64,000 nt of DNA from Prorocentrum cordatum (GCA_963575745.1 CAUYUJ010012658.1:181001-245000), one strand, 5' to 3'; positions 42,884 to 54,560 are shown, numbered from the stretch's first letter. Program-made: numbers and translations. Notes: generated by a model from the letters alone, not told the origin.

Positions 42884-43310
42884 GAGGGCCGAAGTCGGGG
42901 ACAAAACCGCTGGATGAGAACACGTCATGCCCTCGCAGGTCAGGGTGCCGAGCGGTGCGGTGGCGTCTGTGCCCCGACCCCGCCTCCGAGCACCCCGCGC
43001 CCCTGCGGCAGACGGGCCCCCGAGGCCGAAGTCGGGGAAAAACCGCTGGATTTAAGTCGGGCATGTCCTCTACAGAAGGAATGATCAAAAAGCTTGTCAA
43101 GACATAGCCGGCGATATGTTTTGAATTTGTCTTGCCATGTTGAATTTCGTCCAGAATCCCCCAGTCGCGGGACATGCCCGACCTAACGCTGGATTGCAAC
43201 AACGTGCCCTCGGAGGTCTAGGTGCCGAGCGGCGTGGGGGCGGCGGCTGTGCCTCGACCCCGCCTTCGCGCACCCCCCGCCCCTGCGATGGTGGAGCGCG
43301 CTTCTTCATC
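42884..43310 (+). repeat. Tandem duplication with MITE-empty and MITE-filled copies
   Basis: Unit 1 (42884-43017) and unit 2 (43018-43051 plus 43195-43310) share CCGAAGTCGGGGA(C)AAAACCGCTGGAT, GTGCCGAGCGG, GACCCCGCCT and GCGCCCCTGCG-type blocks. Unit 1 is uninterrupted at CCGCTGGAT; unit 2 holds a MITE at exactly that point. Confidence 0.8.
43052..43186. mobile_element. MITE-like element, TCGGGCATGTCC family, copy b (best copy)
   Basis: TIRs TTAAGTCGGGCATGTCC and, on the right reverse-complemented, TTAGGTCGGGCATGTCC (16 of 17 match). An 8-bp TSD, CGCTGGAT, lies at 43044-43051 and 43187-43194, and the neighbouring duplicate shows the empty site. 8-bp duplications are typical of hAT-type transposases, an inference only. 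Confidence 0.9.
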
Positions 43311-43346
43311 TTCGGCGATTAATGAGCATTAAGGAAGGGGGGGTGT

Positions 43347-43434
43347 ATAATGTAACGCCTCCCCCCCGCCGTGTGCCCGATGCGCATGGCGGCAGTGCCC
43401 GAAGCGCACTGGGGGGGGAGGGGCGTTACGTTAT
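43347..43434. repeat. Small palindrome with G-rich flanks
   Basis: ATAATGTAACGCC and its near-inverse GGCGTTACGTTAT enclose about 60 bp with CCCCCCC/GGGGGGG inner arms, so the whole 88 bp can fold back. Confidence 0.7.
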
Positions 43435-43559
43435 GGGGGGGGGGGGGGCGGGGGTCATAATTCCCATTTTGCCCCAAGCAATTAAGAAACGCGCTCGTGT
43501 CGACCACACGCACGTGGTAGCCTAGGCAAGAGTAACCTTTGTCGGGGATCTTCTGACCC

Positions 43560-43790
43560 GGGTCAATCCAGACCCAGGTCAGCAGGAAACCAAAAAACTG
43601 CAACGCAAGAGACAAAACCTGCAACGCAGGTCTTCGCAAACCTGGGTCAACCAATATGTGCGGCCTCCTCGCGGCTCGCTAGCCCGGGTCAGCCAGAGGG
43701 GGTCTTCGCAGGATCCTGCAGGATCCGGTGCCCTGGCTGACCCCCGTGCGCACTGACCCCCGTCTCTTAGACCCCGACTTTGGTGCGCGG
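43560..43790 (+). repeat. Dispersed GGATCCTGCAGGA repeat, copy 1
   Basis: Collinear with 54335-54560: CAACGCAGGTCTTCGCA, GGTCAGCCAGA, GGGGTCTTCGCAGGATCCTG and GGTGCCCTGGCTGACCCCCG. The block holds palindromes (AGGATCCT, CCTGCAGG). Confidence 0.8.
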
Positions 43791-43984
43791 CCCGAGAGGG
43801 GGCCCTGGAGGGCCACCACCAAACGGGCAGGCCACTGCTGTCGCATCGCATTCCGCGATCGGGGGGCCCCGTTCCCAGACTTTCTTTTGGTCGCGACCGC
43901 GAGCGGGCACCCGCGCGGCGTCGGACCGTTCCCAAACATGCGATGCTCTGATGTATTCCATGCGCGGCTCCCGGAAGCCAAGAC

Positions 43985-44100
43985 CCTTTCCGAGGGGCCA
44001 GCTCATCATCCTGAATCGTTTTCGACGGTCCTGGGGCCCAAAGATGGCTCCTGGAGGCTCAAAATGGCAAAGAACCTGCCGTCGTGACTTTTATTAACGA
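43985..44100 (+). repeat. Dispersed CATCCTGAATCGTTTT repeat
   Basis: Related to 45370-45480 (CATCCTGAGTCGTTTTTTGACGG) and 60890-60975. Each is followed by GGGCCC/GGCCCC and a GAGGC(C/T)(G/C)AAA block. Confidence 0.55.
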
Positions 44101-44166
44101 CGAAATCATGTCTGGGTTGGGCCCGCACCAAAAAACACTCCAGCGAAAGGTCACTCTCACGTCCAA

Positions 44167-44575
44167 CCTTAGGCCGGGCATGTCCTCCTACAGGCGGGCT
44201 TTGTGAGGAAAAATGGCACATCGCCAAACAATGTCCAAAAAGAGTCAAAAACAATCGAACCATCGTCCCCAGACAATTCCCAAATCAATGCTCGCAGTGA
44301 AGGGGTCCCAACGGAAATTTAATGATTTGGCGAAAATTTCCCGACGATTTTCGTGGCCGGCTGGGTTCCCAAGTTCCCGGTTCTGAGTTCCCGGGTTCCT
44401 GGTCATTGGTTCTGGTCCGATTTCGGTGGGTTCGTTCCCGGGTGCCCAAGTTCCCGTCGATCTCCTTTATCGATCCCATTTCAAACCATCCACGGATATG
44501 GGGGTTTTTCTCTGGTTTAACTTGTTTGTTGTGACTATTTGGGAATGTTCCTCCTGCTGAAGGACATGCCCTACT
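44167..44575. mobile_element. MITE-like element, TCGGGCATGTCC family, copy c, enlarged
   Basis: Left end TTAGGCCGGGCATGTCCTCC; right end CTCCTGCTGAAGGACATGCC. The family motif CATCGTCCCC is present near 44262. The extra ~270 bp compared with copy b includes GGTTCCCAAGTTCCCGG-type repeats, perhaps a nested insertion. Confidence 0.6.
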
Positions 44576-46344
44576 CACGTGCACTCTCGGGGGGAACGAA
44601 AGGGGGGATAGCAAATGGTAGGGTAGAGAATCAGCTCACGTAGCTGATTTCCCCAGCGCCTCCCGGCGCCCATGTATCGAGGAATGGGCCCGGCGACGGG
44701 GCCGAAACCAGCTGCATGCAGCAGATTACGTAACCCCCCCTCTCCCTATCCCCCCCTTTCCTGGGCATTTTCTTGGGATGGAGGGCTGAGGGTGCAATCC
44801 ATATGGGCTTTGGCACATCGAAGATCAATCCGTGAATCAGATTCACTGCTTGCAGATCCAAACCTCGAACATCCATCGAAACGGCGTTTCAGATGTCCCC
44901 CTCTGCCCTCCACCCAAAGAACATGCTCGGCTTTCGTGAAGGGGCCCTGGGACACACAAATAAACAGACACAAATAACAGGATTCCCAATGTTTTCCCAT
45001 ATTTCTGGGTCTCTGTCTCCCCCCACTTCTTCCCATCTGTTCTCTATCTTCGGGGGAATCGACGATTAATTGTGTCTGTGTGTTTTGTACCCTCCTGCGT
45101 GTTGGAGGGCGGGTTTGGGAGGAACCCCAAATCGATCGAGCGTGAGCCTCAACTTTAAAAGCAAGTGCAGCCGGCACCGAGGCGAGCGCGGCAGGGCGCC
45201 TGCAGGGCGGCTGCAGGGGGTACAGCAGTAAGAACGAACCGTCGAGGAAGTGAACGCTCGAGAACTTTAACGCCCGTTCGCTCTTACCCGCTCGTGTAGA
45301 GGGCAAACGATCCACCCCCTGAGATCCGATGTCGTGTTTTTTTCAATACGGCCCCCCCCCCCCCCCGAAGTCTCGACCCATTCCCCAGGACCGGTTTGTC
45401 ATCCTGAGTCGTTTTTTGACGGACCCGAGGCCCGGCGATGGCCCCCAGAGGCCGAAACCTGTGAAAAACGTCCGTCTTGATTTTTGCGATGCGTTGGATC
45501 CCTCCGCCCAGAAAGCAAATGCTCAGAAAGCAAATGCTCGGCTTCCCTTCGCCCCGGCAATCGGTGGCGGCACTGCCGGGCGGCACCGCCCGCCTCCCGC
45601 CGCCCTCCCCTGCCGCGAGAGCCACCGCTTATAGTCCTGCCCGCGGGAGCCCTGGGCCTCTGGCCGCCTGCGCCTCCCGCCGCCGCAGGGCGGGGCCCCG
45701 CATGCCCTCGAGCAAGGAGCGACCGTCCCGGCATCCCCATAGGCCTACCACGACAGGTTCTCAGAACCCAAACACGTGTTCTTCGAACATAGTGCACAAC
45801 GTGTGAAAACGGGACAGTCTCAGCCAGAAGTGTCCTAGGAACACTTCGTGCCGACCACAGAAGGTCCTTAGAACATTCTTTAGTAGGCCTGCAGGCGAGC
45901 CAAGACTCTTCGCCACTGCTTGCCGTGCGCTCTCGTCTGCGCCCCCGCGACCGGCCCTCCGCGCACCCCTCGGCGGCCCAGACGTGGGGCGTCTCTGAAA
46001 CATCGCGACGGAGATTCTCCTGTGTTTCTGGCCTCTCGGGGCCCTCCCCCGGGCCCCGCGGGGCCGTCCAAAGACGACTCGGGATGAAAAGCCGGTCCCG
46101 GGGAAGCGGTCGGGAGGTCGGGGGGCCCGTGTCTCGAAACAATCGAGACGTCGGATGTCTGGGTATGCGCAAGAGTGGCCCTGGGCAAGAGGGACCTTTA
46201 GTGCGCGGCCAAGCTGGGGACGCGGGGTGGCAAAGCCGGGGCGCGCGTAAGCCGCTGCTGCCGCTTCGCGTTCAGCGATATCGGGGGGCCCTCTGAGGAT
46301 CGAGAGTCACTCTCGCGAAAGGTTGCTCTCACGTCTATAGTCTC
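44576..46344. other. Spacer, no gene recognised
   Basis: Contains the 45370-45480 dispersed repeat and a C-run (45352-45366). No frame is convincing. Confidence 0.4.
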
Positions 46345-46550
46345 AGGTCGGGCATGTCCTCCTATAGGCGGATCTTGGAGGATACCAAAATAGAGTAATC
46401 AAAAACTACCCCCGAATAGTCAAGCATCGTTGAACAATCGTTTTTGGCTGTTACTGTTTTGTTGTAATGCTATTATGTAATTTTGTTTTTTTATTTGAAA
46501 ACAACCATGTTTGAATACCCCTCCTGTAGTAGAAGGACACGACGGACTTA
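46345..46550. mobile_element. MITE-like element, TCGGGCATGTCC family, copy d
   Basis: Left end AGGTCGGGCATGTCCTCCTA; right end CTCCTGTAGTAGAAGGACAC. The AT-richer interior includes a TTTTGTTTTTTTATTTG stretch. No TSD found. Confidence 0.65.
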
Positions 46551-46634
46551 AAAGCCTAGTCGGGGGGGTGGCACTGCTGGGCCGCACCGCTGGCCTTCCG
46601 CCACCCGGCCGCCGATTGCAAGGCCTATACAGTC

Positions 46635-46806
46635 AGGTCGGGCATGTCCTCCTACAGGTGGAATTGGGACGACAATTGCAAGATTGTTGACACATACGCA
46701 ACAATAGACAAAGCTAATATGTATGTGTATGTATATACATATACAAATCGTCCCCAGACTATGTTTTGACTATGTCTGAACACTCCTCCTGCAGAGTGAC
46801 ATGCCA
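46635..46806. mobile_element. MITE-like element, TCGGGCATGTCC family, copy e
   Basis: Left end AGGTCGGGCATGTCCTCCTA; right end CTCCTGCAGAGTGACATGCC; interior motif AATCGTCCCC at about 46745 and a TATGTATA stretch. It lies 85 bp after copy d in the same orientation. Confidence 0.7.
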
Positions 46807-46919
46807 ACCCTTCCGCCGAGCGCGAGGCCTACCGGTGCGCTCGTCTGCTGCCCCCCCGAGCGATCGGCGGCAGCTGGTGCCGATGCAGCGTCATCGGCGC
46901 GGTCGGGAGCGCCCATCGC

Positions 46920-47150
46920 CCAGAAGGGGGGAAGGAGGCGAGGAGGGGGGAGGGGAACGAGGACGAGGACGAGGAGGACGAGGAAGACGAGGAGGAGGAC
47001 GAAATGAGGTCGACAAGGAGGAGGATGAGGATGAGGATGAGGAGGAGGGGGAGGAGAGGGACGAGCAGGAAGAGGAGGAGGAGGAGCGCGGAGGAAGAGG
47101 AAGAGGAGGAGGAGGAGCCCGTCGTCCTGAGGAGGAGGAGAAGCTGGGAT
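46920..47150 (+). repeat. Polypurine (GGA)n tract
   Basis: GAGGAGGA-type sequence; the Glu/Arg frames are compositional. Confidence 0.85.
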
Positions 47151-47477
47151 GAGGAGACGGAGGGAGCGGAGCAGCAGCAGGTATGGGAGAAGGGGGGAAT
47201 GCGGAGGAAGGGGGGCCGAAGACGGAGGCGGAGGATGCAGACGCTCGGACGCGATGCTATCCGAATTACCTGCTCTCCATGTCCGCCTCCAGAGTATGCA
47301 TACATAAACATAATAAGCCTCAACAACTACATGTGCATGTTATGTGTTCACGTGTGTATGTATACATGTATTGAACTCGGGTTGCTCAGTTACACATCCA
47401 TGTGTACATCAACGCGTTGTAAGCACATACTTATGCTTACACAAACACGTTGTTTGCGTCTCTCGTTGTTTCGTTCC

Positions 47478-47478
47478 T

Positions 47479-47527
<49 letters not shown>

Positions 47528-47570
47528 GTATACATGTGTGTAGATGTATGTATATATACATATACACATG
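47478..47570 (+). repeat. (TC)n(TA)n(TATG) tract
   Basis: CTCTCT changes to TATATA, then to TATGTA words. 47151-47477 and 47571-48243 hold no recognised gene. Confidence 0.9.
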
Positions 47571-48243
47571 AAGTCTTCCCAACCGATACGGATACGACAG
47601 TTACGGATACGTCTCCTCTGACCCTCGCCCCTTCCGCAAAAATCCTCCTCGTCGTCTCCCCTCCTCCACCTCCTCATGCCCCCCCCCTTTTCCCCCCTCC
47701 ACTCGTCCACCTTCCTCTCCCGAGCCCCCGCACCCTCCTCACTGCCACTCCCCCACGCCCCCTCCGTGCTCCCACTCCTTGGGGAACCCAAGAGGTACCG
47801 ATACCAATGCTCCCCGGAGCTCTCCCGGGGTGCGTTCTGACTAGAATTTCGATGCGAATCCAGCGGTGGCGACGAGGGCCTTTGAGGAGGCCCAAGGGTA
47901 GAGGAAGGGGTAGAGGAAGCGAGGGAAGGGGAAACGAGGGTAGAGGAAGGGTAGAGGGAGATGAAAACAAGGAAAGGGTAGAGGTATGGGTACATGTTAC
48001 TCTTCCACCTCCTGCTCCGCCACGCTTCCGTACCTGCCAGGCTCCTCTCCTGCGCCCAACCGCCCCCGCGCACCGTGCGGGACGCGAGGATCACCTCGGG
48101 GGGCACAAGGAAAGCGCGAGCGGACGGCCGCGACGCGTCCGAGGGTGCATTTTGTGAGCTCACATGGCTGGCAGAGGATCTTCGCATCACACGCGCGGAC
48201 CTTCGGTGGCAACTTATGGGAGCCTCCCATACCATCTTGTCAG

Positions 48244-48385
48244 CTCTTGCGAATCGACGATGATTTACGCTAAACCGACGCTATCGACGCTAAATCGAAG
48301 CTGATGGACGCTAACGAACGCTAACGAACGCTATCTCATCCACTCCCAGACGCTAGTCGACGCTAACCGACGGCTAAAGGCAGAG
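48244..48385 (+). repeat. ACGCTAA-type short repeats
   Basis: About ten CGACGCTAA/GAACGCTAA words, 8-14 bp apart. The next ~980 bp (to 49369) has no recognised feature. Confidence 0.75.
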
Positions 48386-49369
48386 TTAAGACGGAAAACC
48401 AGGCTCCCACGGTTTGCTTGTGAGCGCACCCCCGGTCGGTCCAGCTCAGCGCGGGCCTTCGCGGAGTGCGCTGGACTGATCAAAGCCGAAAGCGCGCCGA
48501 TGCGGTGGGGGCCGCGCGTGCAGGAGAAAGAGGCGCGAGGGGTCAGCACACGTAATAACGTCGCGGGCGGCCTGGAACTTCCGCTATCCGCGGAGATCTC
48601 GGGGCTTTGGCAGCAAGTCCGCCTCGTCAACGGCCCCCCTTCCTGACCTCATCTTCCGTCCTGCCTCCCTCTGCATTTTCCCCCCGTCCTGCCCTGATCC
48701 TGGGGCCCCCTTGGGCACTCGAGTGGACCCCCTCGAGTGCCTGTCCGATGCGAGCAGAGCTCGGGCGTGACAAATGCACGCCTCCTGGAACCAGACGGCC
48801 TCATCCACTCAGAATCCGCCGGCGTGCCCTTCCCTATTCTGCGCAATGGGTGACAACCTCACCTGGCAGATGAGGCTCACGGCCTACGACATGCACCTCA
48901 GATGGTAACAAAACGGTGGCAAATAATCACTCAATGCACCAACCACGATGAAATCTCCCACGCCTGCTGACGCGAACATGTGGATAATGATCCGTCAAGC
49001 ATGCAGACTGGAGTCTCATGAGGGCCGGCATTGCTCAGCCGTTCGGGGTTAAAGCATTAGAGCAATGGAAAGGTTGTAGGCCCTGTGTTTGATGTTTTAC
49101 CAAGCACTCAGCATAAAGATGCAAGTATTCCCATGAGTCGTCGTGCTCCGACGGGCACCTCTCACCCAACGCAGCCACCCGATCCGCCACCGTGCCCCCC
49201 GACACGTTGAGGCGCGGTCGAATGCCAAGTGCTGCAGGGTTTCTGTTTCTTTTGGGAGGGCCACCCTGCTTCAGTAGCAGACCGCTGCGTGCATCGCCCC
49301 TGCCCCTGAGAACCACGCTCCCTCATAACAAAACTGTGCGTCGCCTCCCGGGGGGCCCGTCGACGGCAC

Positions 49370-49570
49370 AACACGGCGCCAAGACGGCCCCACGACGGCC
49401 CCCCGCCACCCACCACACGGCGAACGGGGCCCCAAGACGGCCCACGGGAGCCCCAAGACGACGTAAGAAGGCCCCATGGCGGCCCAAGAAAACCCCAAGG
49501 AACCCCCTATGGCTGCCTCTCAAGAGTCCAGGGCAGCCCCAGGACGGCCTGAACGCGTTCCTCGAGAGTT
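49370..49570 (-). repeat. GGCC-rich words, reverse orientation
   Basis: GCCAAGACGGCCCCA-type words, same family as 37.5-38.7 kb. Confidence 0.7.
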
Positions 49571-50089
49571 CCCCCGAGTAGCGAATACGAAAGATGTCAC
49601 GTATTATAGCCTTCCTCCTCATCCTCCTACTGCTCCTCCTTCTCAGCCTCCTCATCATCACCATCCCGAACATAATCCTCATCATCCTCATCACGGTCCT
49701 CCCAAGCCTGGGGACACGAGATGTCACACGTGACGACCTCCCGTGCCCCCTCGATCAATCGCCACCCAGAATACTGGGCTGGCAGCGTGGCGGAACTCGC
49801 CGCACGCAGCTGGATAGACCTATCGTATCTCACTATCTGTCGCCTCCCCGAGAGTAGCTATCGCCAGATGATGGCGAATCATCCTTGCCCACCAATCGAA
49901 TCATGCCGATGCTGAACGGTTCGAAATCTGGTAGTTGAGGCGGACAAGTATGAGGATACCGAACAAATGTACACGTGATCCCACCAACCCTCGATTCCTC
50001 TTCCAAAAACCTTTTCCTGTCGGGGAAGTGTACCTCCCCCTCTTCCTTTTTTTTGATGCGGGCCGCGAAGTGACAGAGCGCCCAACATG
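49571..50089. other. Spacer, no feature recognised
   Basis: Pyrimidine-rich at 49605-49700; otherwise unremarkable. Confidence 0.4.
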
Positions 50090-50530
50090 GCCTGAGATCC
50101 TTCCAAGAGGGCCTGCGATGCTCCAAGGCAGCCTCCAAGATGGGCCAACACAACTGACGATGGCTCAAGACAACTTCCAGCATACCTCCAAGAGGCCCGA
50201 CGAAGCCCACCCGACGGTTCCAGGTGCTCTCGGAGCCCTCCGAGGACCCTCCCAACAGTCAAAACCCTGAGGAGCATCAGATACCTTCTTCGTCTCGCCA
50301 TGTCGCTTCCTCTGCGCTTCTGAGGCCTCATGATGCCCCCAAAATGGTCCTAGAGCGGCCCACCCCAAAAAGGCGATGTTGGCCTTTTGATCGATGGCCT
50401 CCAAGATGGCCCCAGGAGGCCCTCAAGGCTCCCAAGGGAACCCTAAGAGGGCTCCAAGAGGACCCCAAAGCCCCCCAGAAGAACCCCAAGGGGACCCCAA
50501 GATCTCCCCCAGGAGTCCAAAGAGGGCTCC
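50090..50530 (-). repeat. GGCC-rich short-period array, reverse orientation
   Basis: CCAAGAGGGC and CCTCCAAGATGG words. It runs into a polypyrimidine and (GTC)n tract (50535-50690). Confidence 0.75.
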
Positions 50531-50859
50531 AAAAAGTCCAAGTCCTCCTCCTCCTCCTCCTCGTCCTCGCCCTCGTCCTTGCCCTCATCGTTTTCCTGGT
50601 CCTTTTCCTTTTCCTCCTCTTTCTCGTCGTGGTCGTCGTGGTCGTGGTCGTCGTCGTCGTCTTCCTCCTCGTCCTCCTCCTTCCCTCGCCCCCACGCGGG
50701 GCCCAGGGAGGGCCCCGCGAGGCCCTCCAAGGCCACCTCCCCTGCTCTCGGATCTCTCTCTCTCTCTCTCTTCACCCTGGTTGCCCGCTTTGTTTCACTA
50801 CATGTGTCGCTTCGTCCCTTGTCCCGTCAAGTGAGCGTTTTCTTATTCGGCGTTTCGAC

Positions 50860-51035
50860 ATTGGGCGGAAGTGGGGGGGGGGTCTGGCTCTGGACCTCTC
50901 CTTAGTGCGACTGTTTGCAAGAGTGCTGCCTCTGGGGGAGACTCCACCCACTCGAAACAGGGGCCCAAAAAACAGCCAAGATCTACTCCATGGGGAAGGA
51001 AGGTTTTTGAGCCCGCGCCGATCGGCAAAACAATG
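50860..51035 (+). repeat. Dispersed repeat, GATCGGCAAAACAATG family, copy without introner
   Basis: Collinear with 34205-34390 up to GATCGGCAAAACAATG. The following bases (AATGAACGAGATCACC) lack the introner-like element found at that position in the 31 and 34 kb copies, so this may approximate an empty site. Confidence 0.75.
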
Positions 51036-51097
51036 AATGAACGAGATCACCTGCACCCTGGTTGCCCGCTTTGTTTCTGCTCCACCGCCCCTGACTA

Positions 51098-51180
51098 TTT
51101 TCTGCCACCTTGTAGTCCCCATACTAGTTCCGGACTATTTCTGAATTTCCTCCTGTGGAGGGACACACCCGACTTGAAGC
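51098..51180. mobile_element. One-sided remnant of the TCGGGCATGTCC MITE family
   Basis: Only the right end is clear: CTCCTGTGGAGGGACACACCCGACTTG, in two pieces. Confidence 0.5.
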
Positions 51181-51189
51181 TAACATGCT

Positions 51190-52234
51190 GAACATGCGAT
51201 ACCTGCCCCTTGGGGTCCTCTCTCGGGGGCCTCTCGGGGCGTCTTGGAGGCCTCTGAGGCCATTTTGGGGTACCGTCTTGGACGGCATTGCGGCCATCCT
51301 GAGGGCCATCCTGGCTCTCCCGTAAGCGTCCTGGAAAGAATCTTGGGCCGTTCTGCGCCACTCTGCGCCTTCCTAAGGCCGTCCGTGCCGCCCGAAGCTT
51401 CGACTGCAAAACTTGCGCCGCACTTCCGCTTGTCCTCCGCCTTTGTCCGGGGCCAGATTTCGAGGGCTGCACCCCAGACCTCCTCGGGGAACACACGACG
51501 GGAATCCCTCCGCCAAGTCAGGGAAAGTACAGCTGATTGGAGAGGACACGCGAAGAAGAGACTTCCGAGGGCAACACAACCTGTAACACCAGAGTAACCT
51601 TGCCGCGAGAATACACGGACACGAGAGGCGATACACAGGACACCGGGATACCCTTGAATTGGCAAGTCCGACCACTTGTCCAACTTGAGTGCATGCGATC
51701 AGTCAGAGGCCAATCCAAGAGGAGAGGAGCTGGGTACTGTACTAACTACCACCCCCCCGGGCCTAGCTCAGAAGCTGGACCCGCTGCCTCCACTGACCAT
51801 GAGCCCCCGACAATCGCATCCCGGGGGCGATAGAGTTCGGGGTTCAGGGGGGACAACAAACATTTTCAGTGGCAGCTCGAGTGTACGGAAATACGGTCTA
51901 CGGATGTACAGTGCACGGAGTGTGCGGATGCACGGAGTGTCGAAACGTGTTTCGAAGTGCGCGGAGTGCATTAGATGTACGGATGCACTCGCGCGCCCAT
52001 GCGGGGGCTCCCTGGCCGCCGGCGCTTTGACGGGGCCTGCCTGGCGCCCCCACCGCAGATCAAAAGTGTCTTGGCCAGAGATAATCAACTCTGAAGGGTT
52101 GAAGAGGGAGGGGGCTCATTATCATCCGGAGCATGCAGTTAGGCATCCACAGATCTCCACATCCCTCTGGCCATCTTCAACCAAACCAACGCCCGCACCC
52201 GAACCTGCATCTCGGTACGACTGGAGGAATTAGC
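51190..52234. other. GGCC-type words then spacer
   Basis: 51200-51370 has GGCCGTC and GGCATTGCGGCC-type words in + orientation; the rest shows nothing recognised. Confidence 0.45.
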
Positions 52235-52670
52235 CTCCTCATCTCCTCAATCTTCCTCCTCCTCCTCCTCCTCATTCACCTGCACCTCCTCCACCGCCTT
52301 CACCTGCGGTTCCTCCTCCTCCCCATCCTCATCCACCATTTCTTCTTACTCCACATCCGCCTCCTCCTCCTCCTCCTCCTCCTCCGCCGCCTCCGCCTCA
52401 TCCTCCACCACCGCCCCCTCCTCCTCCGCCTCGGCCTCCACCACCTCCACCTGCTCCACCTCGGCCTCCTCCTCACCCCGTCTTCCTCCTCCTCCTCCTC
52501 CACCTCCGCCTCATCCTCTCAACCCCGCCTCTCTTCTCGAAACCCGCCTCCTCCAACGCTGCCAACGCCTCATGCACTTCTGCCTCAAACCTCCCCCTCC
52601 TCCTCCACCTACGCTTCCACCTCCTTCACCTCCCCCTCCACATCCTCCACCTCCGCCTCTCCGGCGTTAC
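52235..52670 (+). repeat. Polypyrimidine (CTC/CACCTC)n tract
   Basis: CTCCTC mixed with CCACCTCCG words. Confidence 0.8.
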
Positions 52671-52854
52671 TTCCTCCTCCTACTCCCCCTGTAGACTGCA
52701 GCACAGAAACACTGCAAATTGGTGCCTGCGCAATGACAGATTGTGCAGCACCAGCCCACCAGGAGCAGCCGCTGCCTAGTGCCTGGCCAGATGCCCAGTC
52801 ACCAAGCAGCGGCCGCCCGAGACAGCCTCCTGCACTTGCGACCACCCGCTTCCT

Positions 52855-53085
52855 CCTCCAGGAAAGCCCAGAATCGAATCGACAAGTCGCATCGGCAATC
52901 GAAAAAGATCGGATCAGCGGAAATCGGCAGCCGAGGCGGGAAAAATCGAATCGTCGGAAATCGGCAAGCTAGTATGCCTCAAATGAGAAACCGGAGCCCA
53001 GATCGGAATCCCAAGTCGAGTCGAATCGGAATCGGAATCCATCGAAGTCGAATCGAATCGAATCGGAGGAATCGAAACGAGCCCC
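52855..53085 (+). repeat. TCGAA/GAATC pentamer-rich stretch
   Basis: TCGAATCGAATCGAATCGG-type sequence, densest at 53010-53065. 52671-52854 and 53086-53239 hold nothing recognised. Confidence 0.75.
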
Positions 53086-53239
53086 GTCCTCGCCCCGAGC
53101 CGGCGAAAAATAGCGGGGGGGCGTCCGCGCAGGAGAGGGTCGCCTCATTATGCAGCCAGCCCAAGGCCCCCGACTTCGGCGGCTCGTCCACGACGGGGCT
53201 CGCGCCCGTGCTGGGCCGGAGGGAGGAGAGCAACAGTCA

Positions 53240-53365
53240 GACGTCGAGCAGAGGATGTGACTACATAATCGATTTACCCCTGAATGGTTTCTTCCGCCGA
53301 ATCTGCAAAATTATATGCAGAAGTCCATGTAGATCCACGGGTCATTTTATATGTATATGTATATG

Positions 53366-53416
<51 letters not shown>

Positions 53417-53455
53417 GTATGTATATGTATGTATGTATATATATATGTGTCACGC
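53240..53455 (+). repeat. Half of the GAGTAGGGG MITE family, then (TATATG)n
   Basis: 53245-53305 matches the left arm of the 59406-59578 element (ACATAAT-GA-TTACCC, CCG(C/T)CG, TCTGC). (TATATG)n occupies 53347-53450. Confidence 0.6.
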
Positions 53456-53639
53456 CTCCCCCCCCCCGCGACCCGACGCGACGCGACAACTCTCTCTACC
53501 GTGATAGCTCATTGTACTCTCAGCACTACTGATGGTACCACTGGGGATTCCTATCCAAATAACATTGTGCCACAACGGAAGCAAGACTCCTGCATAAGGA
53601 AACCTTGCACTGGTACTCGAAGACGGAGGGTTTTCGCAG

Positions 53640-53905
53640 CTGCACCGGAGGGATGGACTGGAGCTCGTCGAGGACGACCCCTCCCCATCCCTCTCTTCCT
53701 CCCCCTTCTCAGCCCTCTCCCCCTCGTCCTCCTGCCCCTCCTTCTCCTCCTGCTCCCCATCCTCCCCCTCCTCCTCTGGCTCCTCCTTCTCCTCCTGCTC
53801 CCCATCCTCCCCCTCCTCCTCCTGCTCCCCCTTCTCCTCCTGCTCCCCATCCTCCCCCCTCCTCCTCCTCCTCCTCCTCCTCCGACTCTCCCTCCTCCTC
53901 CCTCT
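53640..53905 (+). repeat. Polypyrimidine tract with 30-45-bp periodicity
   Basis: CTCCTGCTCCCCATCCTCC is repeated three times within CTCCTC sequence (53745-53855). Confidence 0.85.
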
Positions 53906-54111
53906 CTTCCATCCCGGAGCCTCCTGGGGCGTCCTCGTCGCCACGGCCAGGTCCACATCCTGGGGACATTCTGGCCGGAGCGCACTCCCAAAGAGGTCCG
54001 GGGGGCCAATCTGTCCGTTCGGAGGGGCCCCAGGCATCCCATCGTCCTAAATCACGTCGCGACGGCTGGCTTTTCCTTTTTAGCCTTTGGAAGCCGTCTC
54101 CCCGCCCTTGG

Positions 54112-54259
54112 ATTAGGTCGAGCATCTCCTCCTACAGACGGGCTTTGGAAGAAACAAGAAAATAGCCCAAAAAGACTTTGACAATTATACAAAATCGTCC
54201 CATAACCATTGTTAGACTCTTCTCGAATATTCCGCCTGTAGAGGGCACGCCCGATTTAA
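54112..54259. mobile_element. MITE-like element, TCGGGCATGTCC family, copy f
   Basis: Left end TTAGGTCGAGCATCTCCTCC; right end, reverse-complemented, TTAAATCGGGCGTGCCCTCT; interior AATCGTCCC at 54192. No TSD found. Confidence 0.75.
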
Positions 54260-54334
54260 TATGTTTTTTGTTGCCTCTGGAAGCTGTCCCTCCGCCCTGG
54301 GACCGTCCCCAGAACGGCTCGGGTCGGGGATCTT

Positions 54335-54560
54335 CAAACCCAGGAAACCAAGAAACTACAATGCAGGAACAAACAAATGCAACGCAGGTCTTCGCACATC
54401 CGGGTCAGCCAATATGCGCGGACGCCTCGCGGCCACTAGCGACTAGCTAACCAGGGTCAGCCAGAAGGGGTCTTCGCAGGATCCTGCAGGACCTGGTGCC
54501 CTGGCTGACCCCCGTTTGCATTTACCCTCGTCTCTTGAACCCCGATCGGGAATGGACTCC
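54335..54560 (+). repeat. Dispersed GGATCCTGCAGGA repeat, copy 2
   Basis: Collinear with 43560-43790. Confidence 0.8.
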
